Positions 23,460 through 35,345 of a stretch of 64,000 nucleotides of DNA are shown here, piece after piece. The translations under genes were made by a program, and so were the position numbers. The DNA is from Dermatemys mawii (taxonomy: Eukaryota > Chordata > Testudines > Dermatemydidae): the NCBI GenBank assembly GCA_007922305.1, contig ML677365.1, forward strand, positions 19,411,241-19,475,240, given 5' to 3'. Position 1 is the first letter of the stretch; each line of letters begins with the position of its first letter. Below the pieces are notes generated by a model, which saw only the letters and a program-made list of their open reading frames with translations, ran no database searches and had not been told where the DNA came from.

Positions 23460-24290
23460 CTGAGGTGTTGAAAGCTGTTCAAGTAATGGAAAATGACAGA
23501 TCTCCTGGTCCTTGTCATTTCAGGTGAAGTTTCCAAACATGAAGGAAATCTTGTCATTAACAGGGTCTTTTAGTGTTTTTTTTTTTATATGTCTAACTTC
23601 AAGAAATTGCACTGCACAACTGAAGGATGAAATTCTCAAAGAGCAAGTGAGGTAACTACCACAGTATCTCTTTTCTCTTCGTGGTGGGTAAGATTCTTGC
23701 ATGGAACTTTCTGAACAGACTCCTGACTCAAATCATGGACAATGTTCTATTGGAGTCACAGTGTGACTTTCGTGCTTAGCAGAGCGCTGTTGACATGATT
23801 TTCATCATTTAACAATTACAGGAAAAATTTCTGGAAGCAACATAGAATCTGTCCATAATCAGTCTGTAATGTTGTTGCCCTCATGTTACTCTGTGTTCAA
23901 AACATGCACCTGTTATAACAGTCCATTAAAAAGCTTGACAGTTTCCATTTGCAATACCTATGATGATTGCTGGGCATCAATAGCAGGACCAAGTTCCCAA
24001 CACGGACATCCTGGTGAAAGCTGGTTCAATTGGCATTGAGGCTCATTTGATCTGTGCCCCGTTGATATTGACTGGCCATGTAATTTGTATGCCTGCGACC
24101 ACATCTATCAAAAGAAGTCATATTCCAAATTAAGATCTGGTAATCATAAGTGTGGAGGGAAGATTAAATGCTTCAAAGACACCCTGAAACATTTCTGACT
24201 CTGTTGCATGGCGCTATTCCTAAAGGATGGGTGTCCATGACTTTTAAGATGAATCGCATTGAGCAGCTGGAAGCACAGTGCCAGGTATTG
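23460..24290 (+). mobile_element. Fossil LINE: reverse transcriptase and C-terminal fragments
   Basis: Three pieces appear in shifting frames. The first (about 23470-23525) reads KAVQVMENDRSPGP, like the K..KNGK.PGPD start of non-LTR RTs. The second (about 23690-23830) reads ILAWNFLNRLL...LLESQCDFRA...AVDMIF...QLQEKFLE, matching RT block 2 (ESQCGFR, DMIF, QLQEK). The third (about 24070-24200) resembles the C-terminal LRW.GHV...RL.K...GKR..G..KKRFKDTLK segment. Stops and indels abound. Confidence 0.6.
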
Positions 24291-25189
24291 AAACAACATA
24301 CTGTTCAATCAACACAACTAGTCTAATAGCTCTGTACTTGTACAGTAAACTTTGTTCTTCCCAAATTGGTCTGTGATGTCATGCAATGACTCATTAGTAC
24401 ATACTTGGGTTGTTAACATTGTCCCAGAAATCAATGGGACTAGAATCATCATCAGCGCCTGCAAAATCTTAAACGGATTTAGTCCATCAGATTGAAAGCT
24501 GGATTAACACAGATTTTATTTTCTCGGGAGCCTTACCTTTGTGGCATCCATTGTGAGAATAATAATTATTATTATTATTTTATTTTGTTAGTTTTCAGGT
24601 AAATAGTGCAGTAAATTTGGATTGAGCTGCTTACATTCATAACAACAGAGCTGGATCATAAGGGGATGGAAATTCAAGTTTTTCTGCTTGACTTTAGGGC
24701 AATGTTGCTCATTGAGATTATGGATGTTGGAAGGAATTTGTTTTATAACCTGTGCACTGGATCCATGTCCTTCCTGGCTGGTGAAGATTAGCTGGTCAGT
24801 GCTGGATCCTTTGCTAATGGGTAGTGTCAACCCCTTCTTTAAGGAGGTCAAACTGCTATGCATCTGTAAGGTACTATGCACACAACCTCTGTTTAAAATA
24901 GATCACTTGAAAATGAAGTCAGAATACTTGTGATGGATATATTTTAAGGGAGTTGGAGTGGCTACTCAGACAAAGGACTGAAATTTTGTGTTGAGATCAT
25001 TTCAGACTATAAGAGAGAAGATTCAGTTGCATTTTGCCTCTTCAGTGAACCTTATGAGTTTGGTCCCTGTTCTGTAGGAACATATTTCCAGCTGGATGCA
25101 GCAAAGCTACCTCCTCTTTTTGCCCTGGGGAAACAGAATTCTTGCAGATTAATGCATATTGTAAGAAATAATTTGAAATACTCATGCAC
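24291..25189. other. Unique sequence with an (ATT)n run
   Basis: A short ATT repeat lies at about 24560-24582. Nothing else is recognised. Confidence 0.5.
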
Positions 25190-25575
25190 ACTGCTGGTTT
25201 TGAAATTAACTGTAATAACTCGGGGAAAATGTCTAAGTGTTTATGTGGACAGCTCAAGGAAAACCTCCACTCAGTGTACAGGCATGGTCAAAAAAGCAAG
25301 CAACATGTTAAATGCATGAGGAGTGGGAAAACTGAAAAAGTATGCCATCATTATAATGGGTTGTCCTTACGTTAAATAGCATGTTTAGTTCTGGTTATCT
25401 CATCTGAAAAAGATATAGTGGAAGTAAAAGGGTCCAGTGAGGGGCAATGCATATGATTACAGGTATGGAAAGATTTCTACCTAAGCAGTGATTAAAAAGA
25501 TTGGGACTGTTTAGTTTGGAGCAGAGATGCATAAGAAGGGACATGATGAGGGTAGATAAAATTATTTGGGCACAG
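25190..25575 (+). mobile_element. CR1 LINE fragment (RT C-terminal region), degenerate
   Basis: The text resembles the end of CR1 ORF2: TTAGTTCTGGTTATCTCATC followed by AAAAGATATAGTGGAAGT (where other copies encode a WSPHL.KD...LE motif), then GTAAAAGGGTCCAGTGA and AGATTGGGACTGTTTAG. The protein is destroyed by stops. Similarity to the copies at 29.6 and 40.4 kb supports the call. Confidence 0.6.
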
Positions 25576-27017
25576 CCATGTGTAGTGAAGAGCCACACTA
25601 CACCAGTGGGAGCTCAGGAAACTATTGTGATTCAACCAGAATTCTCCATATAGGCTCCGCTACATGGCAACTTCTCTGGATCTTACTCTAGCCGCTCTCT
25701 AACACACAAGGTAGAATTTTGCCCTTAGTAATCTATTAATTTAACAACAGATAAGTCATAAGGTTGTTGTGAACTGATTTATACATGTTATTTGATGCAT
25801 GAGACAAATACCAGATTTGTTGAACTACTCAAATGCCATGCCAGTGACCACCATGGAAGTGGCTACATAGTACACACACACTGAAAAAGTACTATAGAAT
25901 CTCGAGTTCTTACTCCTTTGACAGGAACTGATTTGATCTCATAGACAAAACACTTGAAATTTTAAAACAATTTTTTATGCTCAGAGCAGCATAGGGAGAA
26001 GGCATTAAATATGACATATTAGCATTTTATGGACAAAAAAAATCTGAGTTCTCTGGAGACCAACAGAGAGAGAGAGAAAAATACAGTATGCATGAAAATT
26101 AACAGCCAGCAATCCCTGTACCTAAGGAAATATCCGCAGGACATTTTAAATCATGTAGAATTTGGGTATACTCATGAACCCCTGGGAGTTAACCATCTGG
26201 AATGTCAAATAGTGGTGGTGGTGGTGTTTTCTTTAAAATCAGGCCATACACCAATATGAAACCCATGCGATATGGAATACAATCATTAACATCTTGTGCT
26301 CTTCAATCATTCTATGTTGCTGGATTGCAATACAGAAAAATATCTAGGGCAGAGAAGGAAATCATCCTTAAAACATTACTAGAGTGCCAATGCCATTGAC
26401 AGAAGATTACACAATAACCTTTTGCTTAAACACGCTCCTGCAAAGAGAGAGATTTCACCCTTTTAAACAATTATGACAGTATTCACCTGCATAGTTACAC
26501 AGTCTCTGTCCTTATATAACCAAATACCACAAATATAAAATAAATGCATATGGAAACACTCCAATAACATGATCCCTGTACAGACTATATTTTGATTTGA
26601 AAATTCATTATGTAGTAAACATAATTTAGACAATAAATTAACAGAACTAAAGTAACTGTAAAGTTATTATGGGAACACAACTATAGAATTGCCTTTTTAT
26701 TAAATTACATTATAATTGGATTCAAATACTATGTTGTATATATTAAATTACTGTCCTTGTAGCATTGGTACATTGACCAATTTCTATTTATGTACTTGAA
26801 ACATTAAACTGCATGCTTGAGCAAAGTTTTCTGAGGATTGTGGGGTGCTGTGAATTAAACCAGAGCATGCACCATGCATGGGCAAAAATTTTAAAACAGC
26901 TTGAACAAACATTTTTGTTTTTTGTTGTTTCAGCTAGAAAAAAAATGAAAATATTTGAAATGAGCCAATTTTTCATCTACCAAAATGAAAAATCAACTAT
27001 TTTCTCAGCTCTACTCA
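25576..27017. other. Unique AT-rich sequence, no gene
   Basis: A short (GTG)n run is near 26212-26226. No exon or element recognised. Confidence 0.5.
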
Positions 27018-27322
27018 CTATGGGTACATTTATACTACCCACCGCATTGGTGGGTAGTGATCAACTTGTCGGGGATTGATTTATCTTGTCTACTGTAAAG
27101 GCAATAAATCAATCCCTGAGCCCGCTCCCCGTCGTCTCCAAAACTCCACCACTGCGAGAGGCAGAAGCAGAGTCAACGGGGGAGTGGCAGCGGTTGACTC
27201 GCCACCGTGAGGACGCCCAGATAAATCGACCTAAGATACGCCAATTTCAGCTATGCTATTCGCGTAGCTGAAGTTGTGTATCTTAGGTTGACCCCTGCCC
27301 TGTAGTGTAGACCTGACCTAAG
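27018..27322. mobile_element. MITE family M1, full-length copy
   Basis: It shares its body with 1206-1474 and 58160-58398, including GAGTCAACGGGGGAG, CGCCACCGTGAGGACG and the hairpin AGCTATGCTATTCGCGTAGCT. The right end, CTGTAGTGTAGACCTGACC, matches the degenerate left end TGGGTACATTTATACTACC in inverted form. An ATCAATCC-type inverted pair (27077-27115) adds a second hairpin. Non-coding. Confidence 0.7.
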
Positions 27323-27344
27323 AGAACAAAAGACGCCCATCAAG

Positions 27345-28100
27345 TATTCAGGCTACACCTACACTATAAACTTCAGTCGACAAGTTATCTCCGCATAGAG
27401 CCACTGCAGCTGGCATATCACTTGTGCATGTGTCTACTTGGCTTCTTGCATGTACTTCCCAGGAATGCTTATGTTGATGCAGAGTGCGGTGCACCATCGG
27501 TAAGTATCCCAATGTGCAATCTGCCATTGTACAGTGTGTTGTCTTTTGGGAAGTCAATGCGTGGTGAGGCAGAAAAAGTCACTCAGGAGTGACTGGGAAC
27601 AAGGGGGCAACTTCCCTGGGATCAGCTTTTTCCATCATGTAATGTCATCTATATCTCAATTTTTTGTGCTTTTTTAAAAATCTCACAAATGCACATCACC
27701 CACCTCACTGACCACCAACTCCGATGGAAGTACGGAGCCTCTACAGCTTTGCACTCTTATCATGAGTGTTGCAAGCACAGGACGCATGATCCTCCAGTAT
27801 TTTCAGAGCTGTAAGAAAAACTGAACCAGTGGGGAACATGCCAAACTGCTGACGGCGGCAGATGGGAGGCAGTGGGGAGTGGGGACGAGCTGATCAATGG
27901 GACCCGCCGCTGGCGGGAGGTGCTGCGACAGAGGGAGTAGCCTGCCTAAGAGTTCTGCAGCCCACCTGGACAATTTAAAGGGGCCCGGCTGTGGCTCCCG
28001 CCTGCCGCTACCACGGTAGCGATGGCAGCCAGGGGCTTCGGGCCCTTTTAAATCACCCGGGCCCTTTTAAATCACCCAGGCCCTTGGGCAATTGCTCCCT
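27345..28100. mobile_element. Probable DNA-transposon remnant
   Basis: GGCTACACCTACACTATAAAC at the left resembles a hAT-type end, and the interior is markedly more GC-rich and CpG-rich than the flanks. It includes a 23-bp tandem duplication of GGGCCCTTTTAAATCACCC (about 28039-28080). There is no surviving transposase frame and the right end is not defined. Confidence 0.4.
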
Positions 28101-28595
28101 TTACTCCCCCCTATTGGTGGGCCTGGCTGCCAGTCTGCGGCTCAGCACTGTATTGATTATTCCCCTCCCTAGCCTTCTGATATGCCTGATGCAGTTCCTT
28201 CACTTTAATGCAATACTGCTGCTGATCCCTGTTCCCCTTCTCTTACATCCCCATGCAGTCTCTTATATCCCCATGCAGTCTGTTTGTAAATGTCCACATT
28301 TCTACATTTGATCGATAGCTGTCCATGCACAGCCCCTTCTTACTGGCCTAGGAGACCCAGTATCTCCTGTTTACTCCAAGCAGGAGCATATCAGGAGCAT
28401 GTAGCTAGCATGATCATCTGGGCATTTGCACATGCTAGGAGCACTCAGTAGGCTAGACAATCAGGAACAGGCCTTTCAAAAATTCATCCAGGGGAGGCAG
28501 GCCTTCTGGCCTTTGTGACATCTGGGCAGTGGAGTTCACAACTGTGACCAAAGTTATCAGTATCTGGCATTGTGGGACAGCTGCTAGATGACGTG
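28101..28595. other. Sequence of uncertain origin, no gene
   Basis: A 17-bp repeat (TCTTACATCCCCATGCAG and TCTTATATCCCCATGCAG) is at about 28240-28280. It may belong to the transposon to the left. Confidence 0.4.
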
Positions 28596-28973
28596 TAGGG
28601 ACAGTCTCTATGCAAAAGAATAAATGGACACAAATCAGACTTTAAGAATTATAACATTCAAAAACCAGAGAATATTTCATCCTCCCTGGACACTCAATGA
28701 CAGATCTAAAAGTGGTAATTCTTCAACAAAAAACTTCAAAAACAGACTTTAGTGATAAATTGTAGAACTGGAATTAATCTGCAAACTGGACACCATTAAA
28801 TTAGTTTTGAATAAAGACTGGGAGTGGATGGGGCATTACACAAAGTAAAACTATTTTCCCCCATGCTAATTTTTCCATCTACTGTTACTCACACCTTCTC
28901 ATCAACTGTTTGAAATAAGCCATCCTGATTATCACTTCAAAAGGTTTTTTTTTCTGTTGCTAATAATAGCTCA

Positions 28974-28996
28974 CCTTAATTAATTAATTAATTAAC
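28974..28996. repeat. (TTAA)n simple repeat
   Basis: Five consecutive TTAA-type units inside the PLE family 2 UTR. Confidence 0.8.
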
Positions 28997-29035
28997 CTCT
29001 TACAGTTGATATGGCAACGCCCATCTTTTCATGCT

Positions 29036-29062
29036 CTGTGTGTGTGTGTGTGTGTGTGTGTA
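29036..29062. repeat. (TG)n microsatellite
   Basis: About 13 TG units, in the PLE family 2 3' UTR. Confidence 0.9.
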
Positions 29063-29489
29063 TTCCTTCTGTATGTTCCACTCTATATATTTGAAGTGGG
29101 TTTCAGCCCATGAAAACTTATGCCCAAATAAATTTGTTAGTCTCTAAGGTGCCACAAGTACTTCTCATTCATTTTGCTGATACAGACTAACACGGCTACC
29201 ACTCTGAAATAGGTAACTCGGTGTCTATACTTGTGTTGCATCGACCTCAATACATCAATCACGGTTTAATGTTCCTCGCTGAGGTGGTGTTACTGCATCT
29301 CTGTAATGCAGTGCTTACATATGTGGAAGACAAATTTAGACATATGCACAACAAAGTCAATACGAGGCTGTTTATGTCAGCCTAACTTTGTAGTGATTCC
29401 AGGCTTTAGGGGCAAACTAAACTTTGTGGACAAATAATGCAAGCTCTAATCGAGTAATAAAGCTATAGACATGATTTGAGGACTTCAGT

Positions 29490-29611
29490 AGCTCAGACAT
29501 AGGTTAGAGGTTTATTGCAGGAATGGGTGGGTGAGATTCTGTGGCCTGCATTGTGCGGGAGGTCAGACTGGGTGATCATAATGGTCCTTTCTGACCTTAA
29601 AGTCTATGAGA
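29490..29611 (+). mobile_element. CR1 LINE 3' end
   Basis: GTGAGATTCTGTGGCCTGCA, GGAGGTCAGACTGGGTGATC and ATAATGGTCCTTTCTGACC are typical of a CR1 3' UTR, and it ends in TAAAGTCTATGAG. Only the terminal 120 bp or so survives, as expected from 5' truncation. Confidence 0.8.
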
Positions 29612-29619
29612 CATGTTCC

Positions 29620-30972
29620 CACATGACATTCTCATAAGTAATCTAGAAAAAAGTGGTCTAGATGAAATGTCTATAACATGAGTGCACAACTGGTTGAAAG
29701 ATCATCTTTCAAGGGTAGTTATAAATGGTTCACTGTCAGACTGGGAGGACGTATCTAGTGGGTCCCACAGAGGTCATTACTGGGTTCCATACTATTCAGT
29801 ATTTTTGTTAATTACTTGGATAATGGAATGGAGAGTATGCTTATGAATTTGAAAATGACATGAGGTAAGGAGTGGTTTCAGGCACTTCTGAGGATAGGAT
29901 TGAAATTCTAAATAATGTTGAAAAATTGGAGAATTGGTCAAAATTAACAAGATGAAATTCAATAAAGACGTGCAAGATACTTCACTTAGGAGGGAAAAAT
30001 CAAATGTACAACTACAAAATAACTGAGTAGGCTATAGTACTGCTGAATAGGATCTGGGGGTTATAGTGGATCACAAATTGAATATGAGTCAACAATGGCA
30101 TGTAACTGTGAAAACAGCTAATATCATTCTGGGGTGTATTAACAGGATTGTCGTATGTAAGACATAGGAGGTAATTGTCCCACTCTACTTGGCACTGGTG
30201 AGGCCTCAGCTGGAGTACTGTGTCCAGTTCTGGGCACCACACTTAAGGAAAGAGGTGGATAAATTGGAGAGAATCTAGAGTAGGGGTTTTCAAACTGGGG
30301 CAATCCTGGGGGGTCACAAGCTCCCTTTCCATTTGGCCGCATTTCAGAGGACACTGCACTTCTCTGTGTCTCCGCTGAGAAGCCGCCAAGTGAAACACTT
30401 CCACTTTCAGCAGTACTTCACAGGGAAGCACAGCGTCCGCTGAAAATGCCACTGAAAATGCTGCCAAAATCAGAAGTTTTCTATTCGGGGTCCACAGTGT
30501 GTGCCAAACTGAAAAAAGGGGTGTCAAACACGGAAAGTTTGAGAACCCTGGGTCTAGAGGAGCGCCACAAAAATGATAAAAGTTTAGAAAATTTGAGCTC
30601 TGAGGACAGGTTAAAAAACTACGGCATTTAGTCTTGAGAAAAAAAGACTGAGGAGAGACCAGATAACAATCTTCAAGTATGTTAAGGGTTATTATAAAGA
30701 GGATTGTGATCAATTTTCTCCATGTCCACTGAATGAAGGACAAGAAGCAGTGGGCTTAATCTGCAGCAAGGGAGATTTAGGTTAGATATTAGGAAAATCT
30801 TTCTAACTATAAGGGTAGTTAAATTCTGGGTGAAGGGGGAAGTTGTGGAATCTCCATCAGTGAACATTTTTAAGAACAGTTTGGACAAAGAGCTGTCAGA
30901 GACGGTCTAGGTTTTGCACAGGGCTGGACTTGATGACTTCTTGAGGTCCCTTCCAGTCCGACATTTCTGTGA
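29620..30972 (+). mobile_element. CR1 LINE fragment, split by a hAT insertion
   Basis: Degenerate CR1 ORF2. A piece equivalent to GVPQGS..GP.LF.IF.NDL is at about 29755-29830. A clear [20 protein letters not shown]...LERI follows at about 30187-30280. After the insertion (30281-30552) the sequence continues with the CR1 C-terminal region and the 3' UTR ending GGCTGGACTTGATGACTTC and TCCCTTCCAGTCC. Several stops and frameshifts make it inactive. Confidence 0.8.
30281..30552. mobile_element. hAT-type MITE inserted in CR1
   Basis: The ends are TAGGGGTTTTCAAACT and AGTTTGAGAACCCTGG, inverted copies of the hAT end CAGGGGTTCTCAAACT. TCTAGAG at 30274-30280 is repeated at 30553-30559 (an 8-bp duplication with one changed base). 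The CR1 reading continues directly on either side, which fixes the limits. The 272-bp interior is non-coding. Confidence 0.85.
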
Positions 30973-31371
30973 TCTGATGGACCAGGACTCCATCTCAGTG
31001 TTGAGGAGATAATGCCTCAAACTGCAGTTGTTTCTAAAGAAAGAAATGGATTTGAGCTGCTGGAAAGCTCTGTGCAAAACTGTATGTTAAGTTTATCTTG
31101 CAAACTAAGAAGGCAATGCATGACAAAGCTACTATAACAAACACATTTGATCAGCATGTACCAATTTCCTCATAACTTTTAGCTGCAAAATTGTCAGGGC
31201 TAACTTTTGTAGGGTTTTGATATACTCAGGAATCAGTAACATCATTTTACTTGAGATACCCCTTTTTGTCTGTAATCTGTGCAATTAAGTGTATTCACTA
31301 GGAGTGGCAGAAATGAATCCACTTGAGTCTCTCCAGGGATACAGCATGTCAAGTAAATGTACAAAGAAGGC
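30973..31371. other. Unique sequence, no gene
   Basis: Nothing recognised. Confidence 0.5.
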
Positions 31372-31584
31372 CTAGCAAAAGGTTTTATCAAAATCTTCTT
31401 TAAACCCACCAGGCCCAAAAGGTTCCCTTTGGGGAAATTTTTTAATTAGTGCATTCTTTTTTCTGACTGCAGGGAGAATCAAAATCCCTCTCCCCCATTC
31501 AGATAACTGAGACAACTTGAGAGTATAGAGAAATGCCTGTTCATGATGCCTTGTTCTAATTTTCGATATAACTGCCCATAGCAT
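31372..31584 (-). mobile_element. Possible L1-like RT fragment (weak)
   Basis: The minus-strand frame ends with KKFPQREPFGPGGFKEDFDKTF, which resembles the start of the RT in L1-type LINEs (K.P.GK.PGPDGF..EFYK.F). The glycine of PGPDG is conserved only in part. No further RT motif is found downstream, and the frame at 31764-32024 on the same strand has no match I recognise. Confidence 0.3.
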
Positions 31585-32399
31585 TTCTGAACTATTAAGC
31601 TTAATAAGGTCTCATGGGTGCGTGGATGTGAATGTTTTACCGCACAGAGGTCCTTTAACTGCTGTTATGGCTGTAGGCTTATTGACAAGTAATCTTCCCA
31701 TCTTATACCCCCACTGGTACAGGCACTAGTTAGTAAAAGTAATGGATAGCTATGCTTTATGGGTTATGAGTGAGTTTCAACAGGCTGCACAAGGGGCAAC
31801 TCAAGGCAAAGAGGGGGCACATCTAAATCTTTTACCAGCTTTTCTAATCTTCTAACTCTGCTCTCAGGATCAATCTGTTTGCCGTAGCCCTTGTACTTTA
31901 TAAGGATGGCATAATGATGGCACCCCTGATAAAAAGCCTTATCAGATGCCTCCAGAAGAGAACTGAAAGGAGAGAGTTCAGGATATACATTTATTTCCAT
32001 ACATAGTAGAATATGAAATGCCACATACTGGACAGATTCTTGGTTCCAACTTATAGAGTATCTTTAAATATTCTAGACAAGCAAAGAACCTGTTCATTAT
32101 GCCTTGGTTATTTACCCAGCAGTGATGACCATTCGAAAAGAAAATATAAATAAAAGCCACTCAGCAGGATAGTTGATAGAGTTGCAGACTACTGCCTTCT
32201 CTAAAAAATGACGTGCTTGTTTCTGCTATTACCTCTCTGTCTCTGTCTCTCACACACACACACACACACACATACTGTAAATCTGTTTCATCCAATTGCT
32301 GTGACTTGTCATAAACCTACATACACATTCTCTGGAGCGTGGACTGCCTTTTTGTTACTTATTACTAGTATCACAATGGGGCATTGTTCCTTGAATGGG
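31585..32399. other. Unique sequence with a (CA)n microsatellite
   Basis: A CA repeat of about 11 units lies at 32251-32272. No gene recognised. Confidence 0.55.
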
Positions 32400-32500
32400 A
32401 CTCCTGGGCACTACTGTAAGATGGATAATAAAGCCTACTTCATAGGGAGTTTGAACATTTAGTGAAGTGCTTTGAGATCCTTGGATAAGAGGTGTATCTG
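32400..32500 (+). mobile_element. MIR/CORE-SINE-like fragment
   Basis: GTAAGATGGATAATAAAGCC, CTACTTCATAGGGAG and GAAGTGCTTTGAGATCCTTG follow the order seen in MIR-type SINE 3' ends (GTAAAATGGGGATAATA, CCTACCTCATAGGG, AAGCGCTTTGAGATCC). Confidence 0.6.
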
Positions 32501-32789
32501 TGTTAAGTGAGATCTGACCATTTTTAATGATCTCCATAATTTCAGTCACAAATCTTCAGTTTTCCTTATTAGCAGAGTAACTATGTCCTCCTTTTGTCTC
32601 CCATTCTGGTGGCTAAAATATCTCCCTCCCCCCAACCACCACCCTTTTGGATTTGTTTAAGGCAAGTTCCTAATTTCCAGATCCCAGAATTCATCCAAAC
32701 ACATCCCAGGTTGCCACAACTACTAGAACATCTTTGTTGTTGCTGTTAAAGTGATTAAAATATTCTTTACATTATAGCCACTGTCCTGC
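32501..32789. other. Unique sequence
   Basis: Nothing recognised. Confidence 0.5.
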
Positions 32790-33070
32790 TCAGAGGCAGA
32801 TTAAGATATATAGGGCCAAGGGCACAAAAAACATTTGGGGCCCTCTTATTTCCCCCTGCTTGGGTGAGCAGCTCAGCCAGTTCTGTCTGGGGGCGGGGGG
32901 AATAGGCCTTGTTCACCCTACCACAGGCTTCCAGCTGGGCTGGAGGTGAGGCCTCATGGGAAAGAGGAAGAGAGGGGTGCAAGGAGAGGAGGAGCAGGGA
33001 GCTGGGCCACAGTTCAGACCATTCTTGTGGGGAGCCCCAAATTGGCCCGGGCAGGAATGTGTCACTGGTC
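32790..33070. mobile_element. Possible DNA-transposon relic
   Basis: A GC-rich island in AT-rich surroundings starting CAGAGGCAGATTAAG and ATATAGGGCCAAGGGC. It resembles the GGGGCCC-containing repeats that decay from DNA transposons. Three overlapping short frames exist on the plus strand, none with a domain. Ends not defined. Confidence 0.3.
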
Positions 33071-35214
33071 CTGCTTCAGGGGCCTACATACAAAAAAACA
33101 TATGGCCTCAGAACTGGTTGACTGTGTGTATGTATTTACATGTAGCATTTTTACCTAGTTTAAAACAGGCTTTCCGAACATCTGAATAACAAAATAGCAG
33201 TTGGTTTGTAATTACTCTGAGTTAACTTACTGAAAAAAATATGTAAAATGTTACTACATGTGATGGGTTTTCTCATGGAAAGCTGTAATGATCCAAGGCC
33301 ACCATGGATTTTATTTTTGTATCAAAATCTAATTGTACATTTCTTTAATTAGCCCCAGAAAAATGACTTATTTTGCTGCTAATCTCACCAACCTTTTACA
33401 GGAAAGACAAAAAATACAGTATTAGCTGAAAGAAATGGTCTCAGGTGCAGTTTGGAATATACTTTATTGATTTACCTCTTCCATGTAGCTAACAAATATG
33501 TTACCAGCTTCCTTCAAAGCAGCTTGATCAAATCAGGAGAGCATTTTTTTCCACTGTCAAATGTTTGAAAATTGTAGACTGCCTTCGTCCCTCTTTACAG
33601 AGGAGTTACATGAAACCTTTAAATGAGGTTTAACTTGTGCATCTCAAAGCCACTGGTGCTATTTGAAAGATCCAAAATATAAAATGTGTTGGACTTTCTC
33701 CTTTTACTGTTGAACACCACTTCACATTTATATTTGAATGAGAGCTGACCCTAAACAAAAAATCCCTGAATGTTTAAGATGTTCAAAAAATGAACAGTTT
33801 ACATTTTTACAAATGGCTTGTGTCTTTATAATGGCCCAAAATAAATCTCTGACTCCAAATTCCATCCCTCTCCACCACTTAACTGGGTGGTCTTCAGAAT
33901 CCTGATAAAAAATGTGATTTGAGCCCAATGTTTTGGGACCAAACTCTTGGTCTGCTATAAATTCATTAATCCTCTTTCACCCCACTTAAAACGTATACAT
34001 TTTTGTCAGTTTTTCACAACCCCAGTATAGGGAGGGTGTTCAAGCCAGGATAGTCCTGACATAGTTCTCCCTCTGCAGTGTAAATCAGAAGTAACCCCCC
34101 AGAAGGCAATAGTTTTGCCACTGTAAAGCAAGTGGAGGTGAGATCAGCATGTTTGGTTATCTGTAGATTACCCAGTAATTTGTCACATATGGTATAATAT
34201 AGCTAAAGCTTAAACCAAAACCATTACTCAGTAACCACGACCTGGATTTTTCCTGTTATCGTTCCATTCCATTGCTGTTTGATACAGGAAAAGAAACAGA
34301 TTCCAGTCAGCTATTGAGAGGGGGTGTTCCTAGCCCTCCTTGTACTGAGGCACGAGGGTTGGTGAAAATTCTGTTGGCAAACACAATCCCTGCTCCCCTG
34401 TCATTGCTGTGGGTCCTAGATGTCTGAAAGGCCGTGTGAGTAGGGTCAATGCCACTTGTGTCCATCTGGCTCATAACAGAGAGCATACGGCACCATCTCT
34501 AAAGATGGCTACTGTTTTCTCTAACAACTCCAGCATGCTCTCCCCAGGAGCCTGCAGAAGAAATTCTGTCTGACTCAGAAAGATTGTTCCTGGGGTCCCT
34601 GGCTGCAACATGATTCCTCCACACCCATTTCAGCATGCCTGAGGGAGAGCAAGACAGAATCTGGTCCAAAGACAGCAGTAAGAAGAAAGGCTTCTTAACA
34701 GTGCTAAGGTCCTGCTAAGACCTTTTCCTCTGATCTCTTTGCTAAGTCAAGCAACTGCCATGTGCTATGCTCCACAGATGGCTCAGCAGTGCAGTTGCAC
34801 AAGTACAGCTGCTTGCTGTAGGGTGGGCTGAAGCACATCGTTTGTATCTGGCCCACATATCTGGCACTAACTACTTCAGCTGGTGTTGGTTAAACTAGCA
34901 GATTTTTAGTAAGAGGGGGGAACTGCTGGTCAATATTTTAAAGCAAGAGATGCCCAAATCCCTTGGCACAAAAGCAAGATGATAATCCTCCTCTATAACA
35001 GATTTCAATGCCTGAGCCAAAGACCCTATTTCCCTTTTGCTCTCCTGACTGTCACTAACAGACTCCATAAGTGGGTGTCAGATTGTTTAGTCTAGAATTA
35101 AAAAGGCATTTACTGATACTTCATTGCCTGTTGGCTATAGAACAGCTCATGGTTTGGGTGGGGTTTTTTGTTTTTGTTTTTGTTTTTTAATTTTATTTTA
35201 AACTGTTCTCTGTG
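33071..35214. other. Unique sequence, no gene
   Basis: No clear element. CAACCCCAGTATAGGGAGGG near 34019 may be an old MITE relic. Confidence 0.5.
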
Positions 35215-35345
35215 ACAAAATGGGATAGAGGGTGTCAGTGCCGGCTCTGCCATTTTTGCTGCCCCAAGGAAAAAAAAACCAAAACAGCTGCTGCCCAGAC
35301 TGCGCCGCCCCAATACCAAGGGGCTTGCTTGCTCTGCTAGTACCT
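35215..35345 (+). mobile_element. Short repeat fragment (GCCGGCTCT type)
   Basis: GTGCCGGCTCTGCCATTTTTG, CTGCCCCAAGG and GCGCCGCCCCAA resemble an interspersed GC-rich reptile repeat. It is less than 150 bp and decayed, with no ends defined. Confidence 0.35.

Larger units (their letters stand above)
28596..29208 (+). mobile_element. PLE family 2: endonuclease end and tail
   Basis: Conceptual translation around 28610-28830 reads RINGHKSDFKN, NIQKP and LGVDGALHKVKL, the end of a PLE GIY-YIG endonuclease, although with stops. After a 3' UTR with a (TG)n run comes the tail: TGAAGTGGGTTTCAGCCCATGAAAA, ATGCCCAAATAAATTTGTTAGTC and, at the end, AGACTAACACGGCTACCAC. The tail resembles that of copies A to E but differs in detail, so this is a second family. 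No inverted arm is seen at its left end, unlike the family 1 copies. Confidence 0.75.

Noticed and set aside
28974..29062. A CRISPR-like or regulatory repeat at the TTAA and TG runs
   Set aside because: They are ordinary simple repeats in a PLE 3' UTR. The window is vertebrate, so CRISPR arrays are not expected.
32908..33189. Three overlapping plus-strand frames of 70-77 codons
   Set aside because: They are three reading frames of the same purine-rich GC island, which cannot all be coding, and none has a motif.
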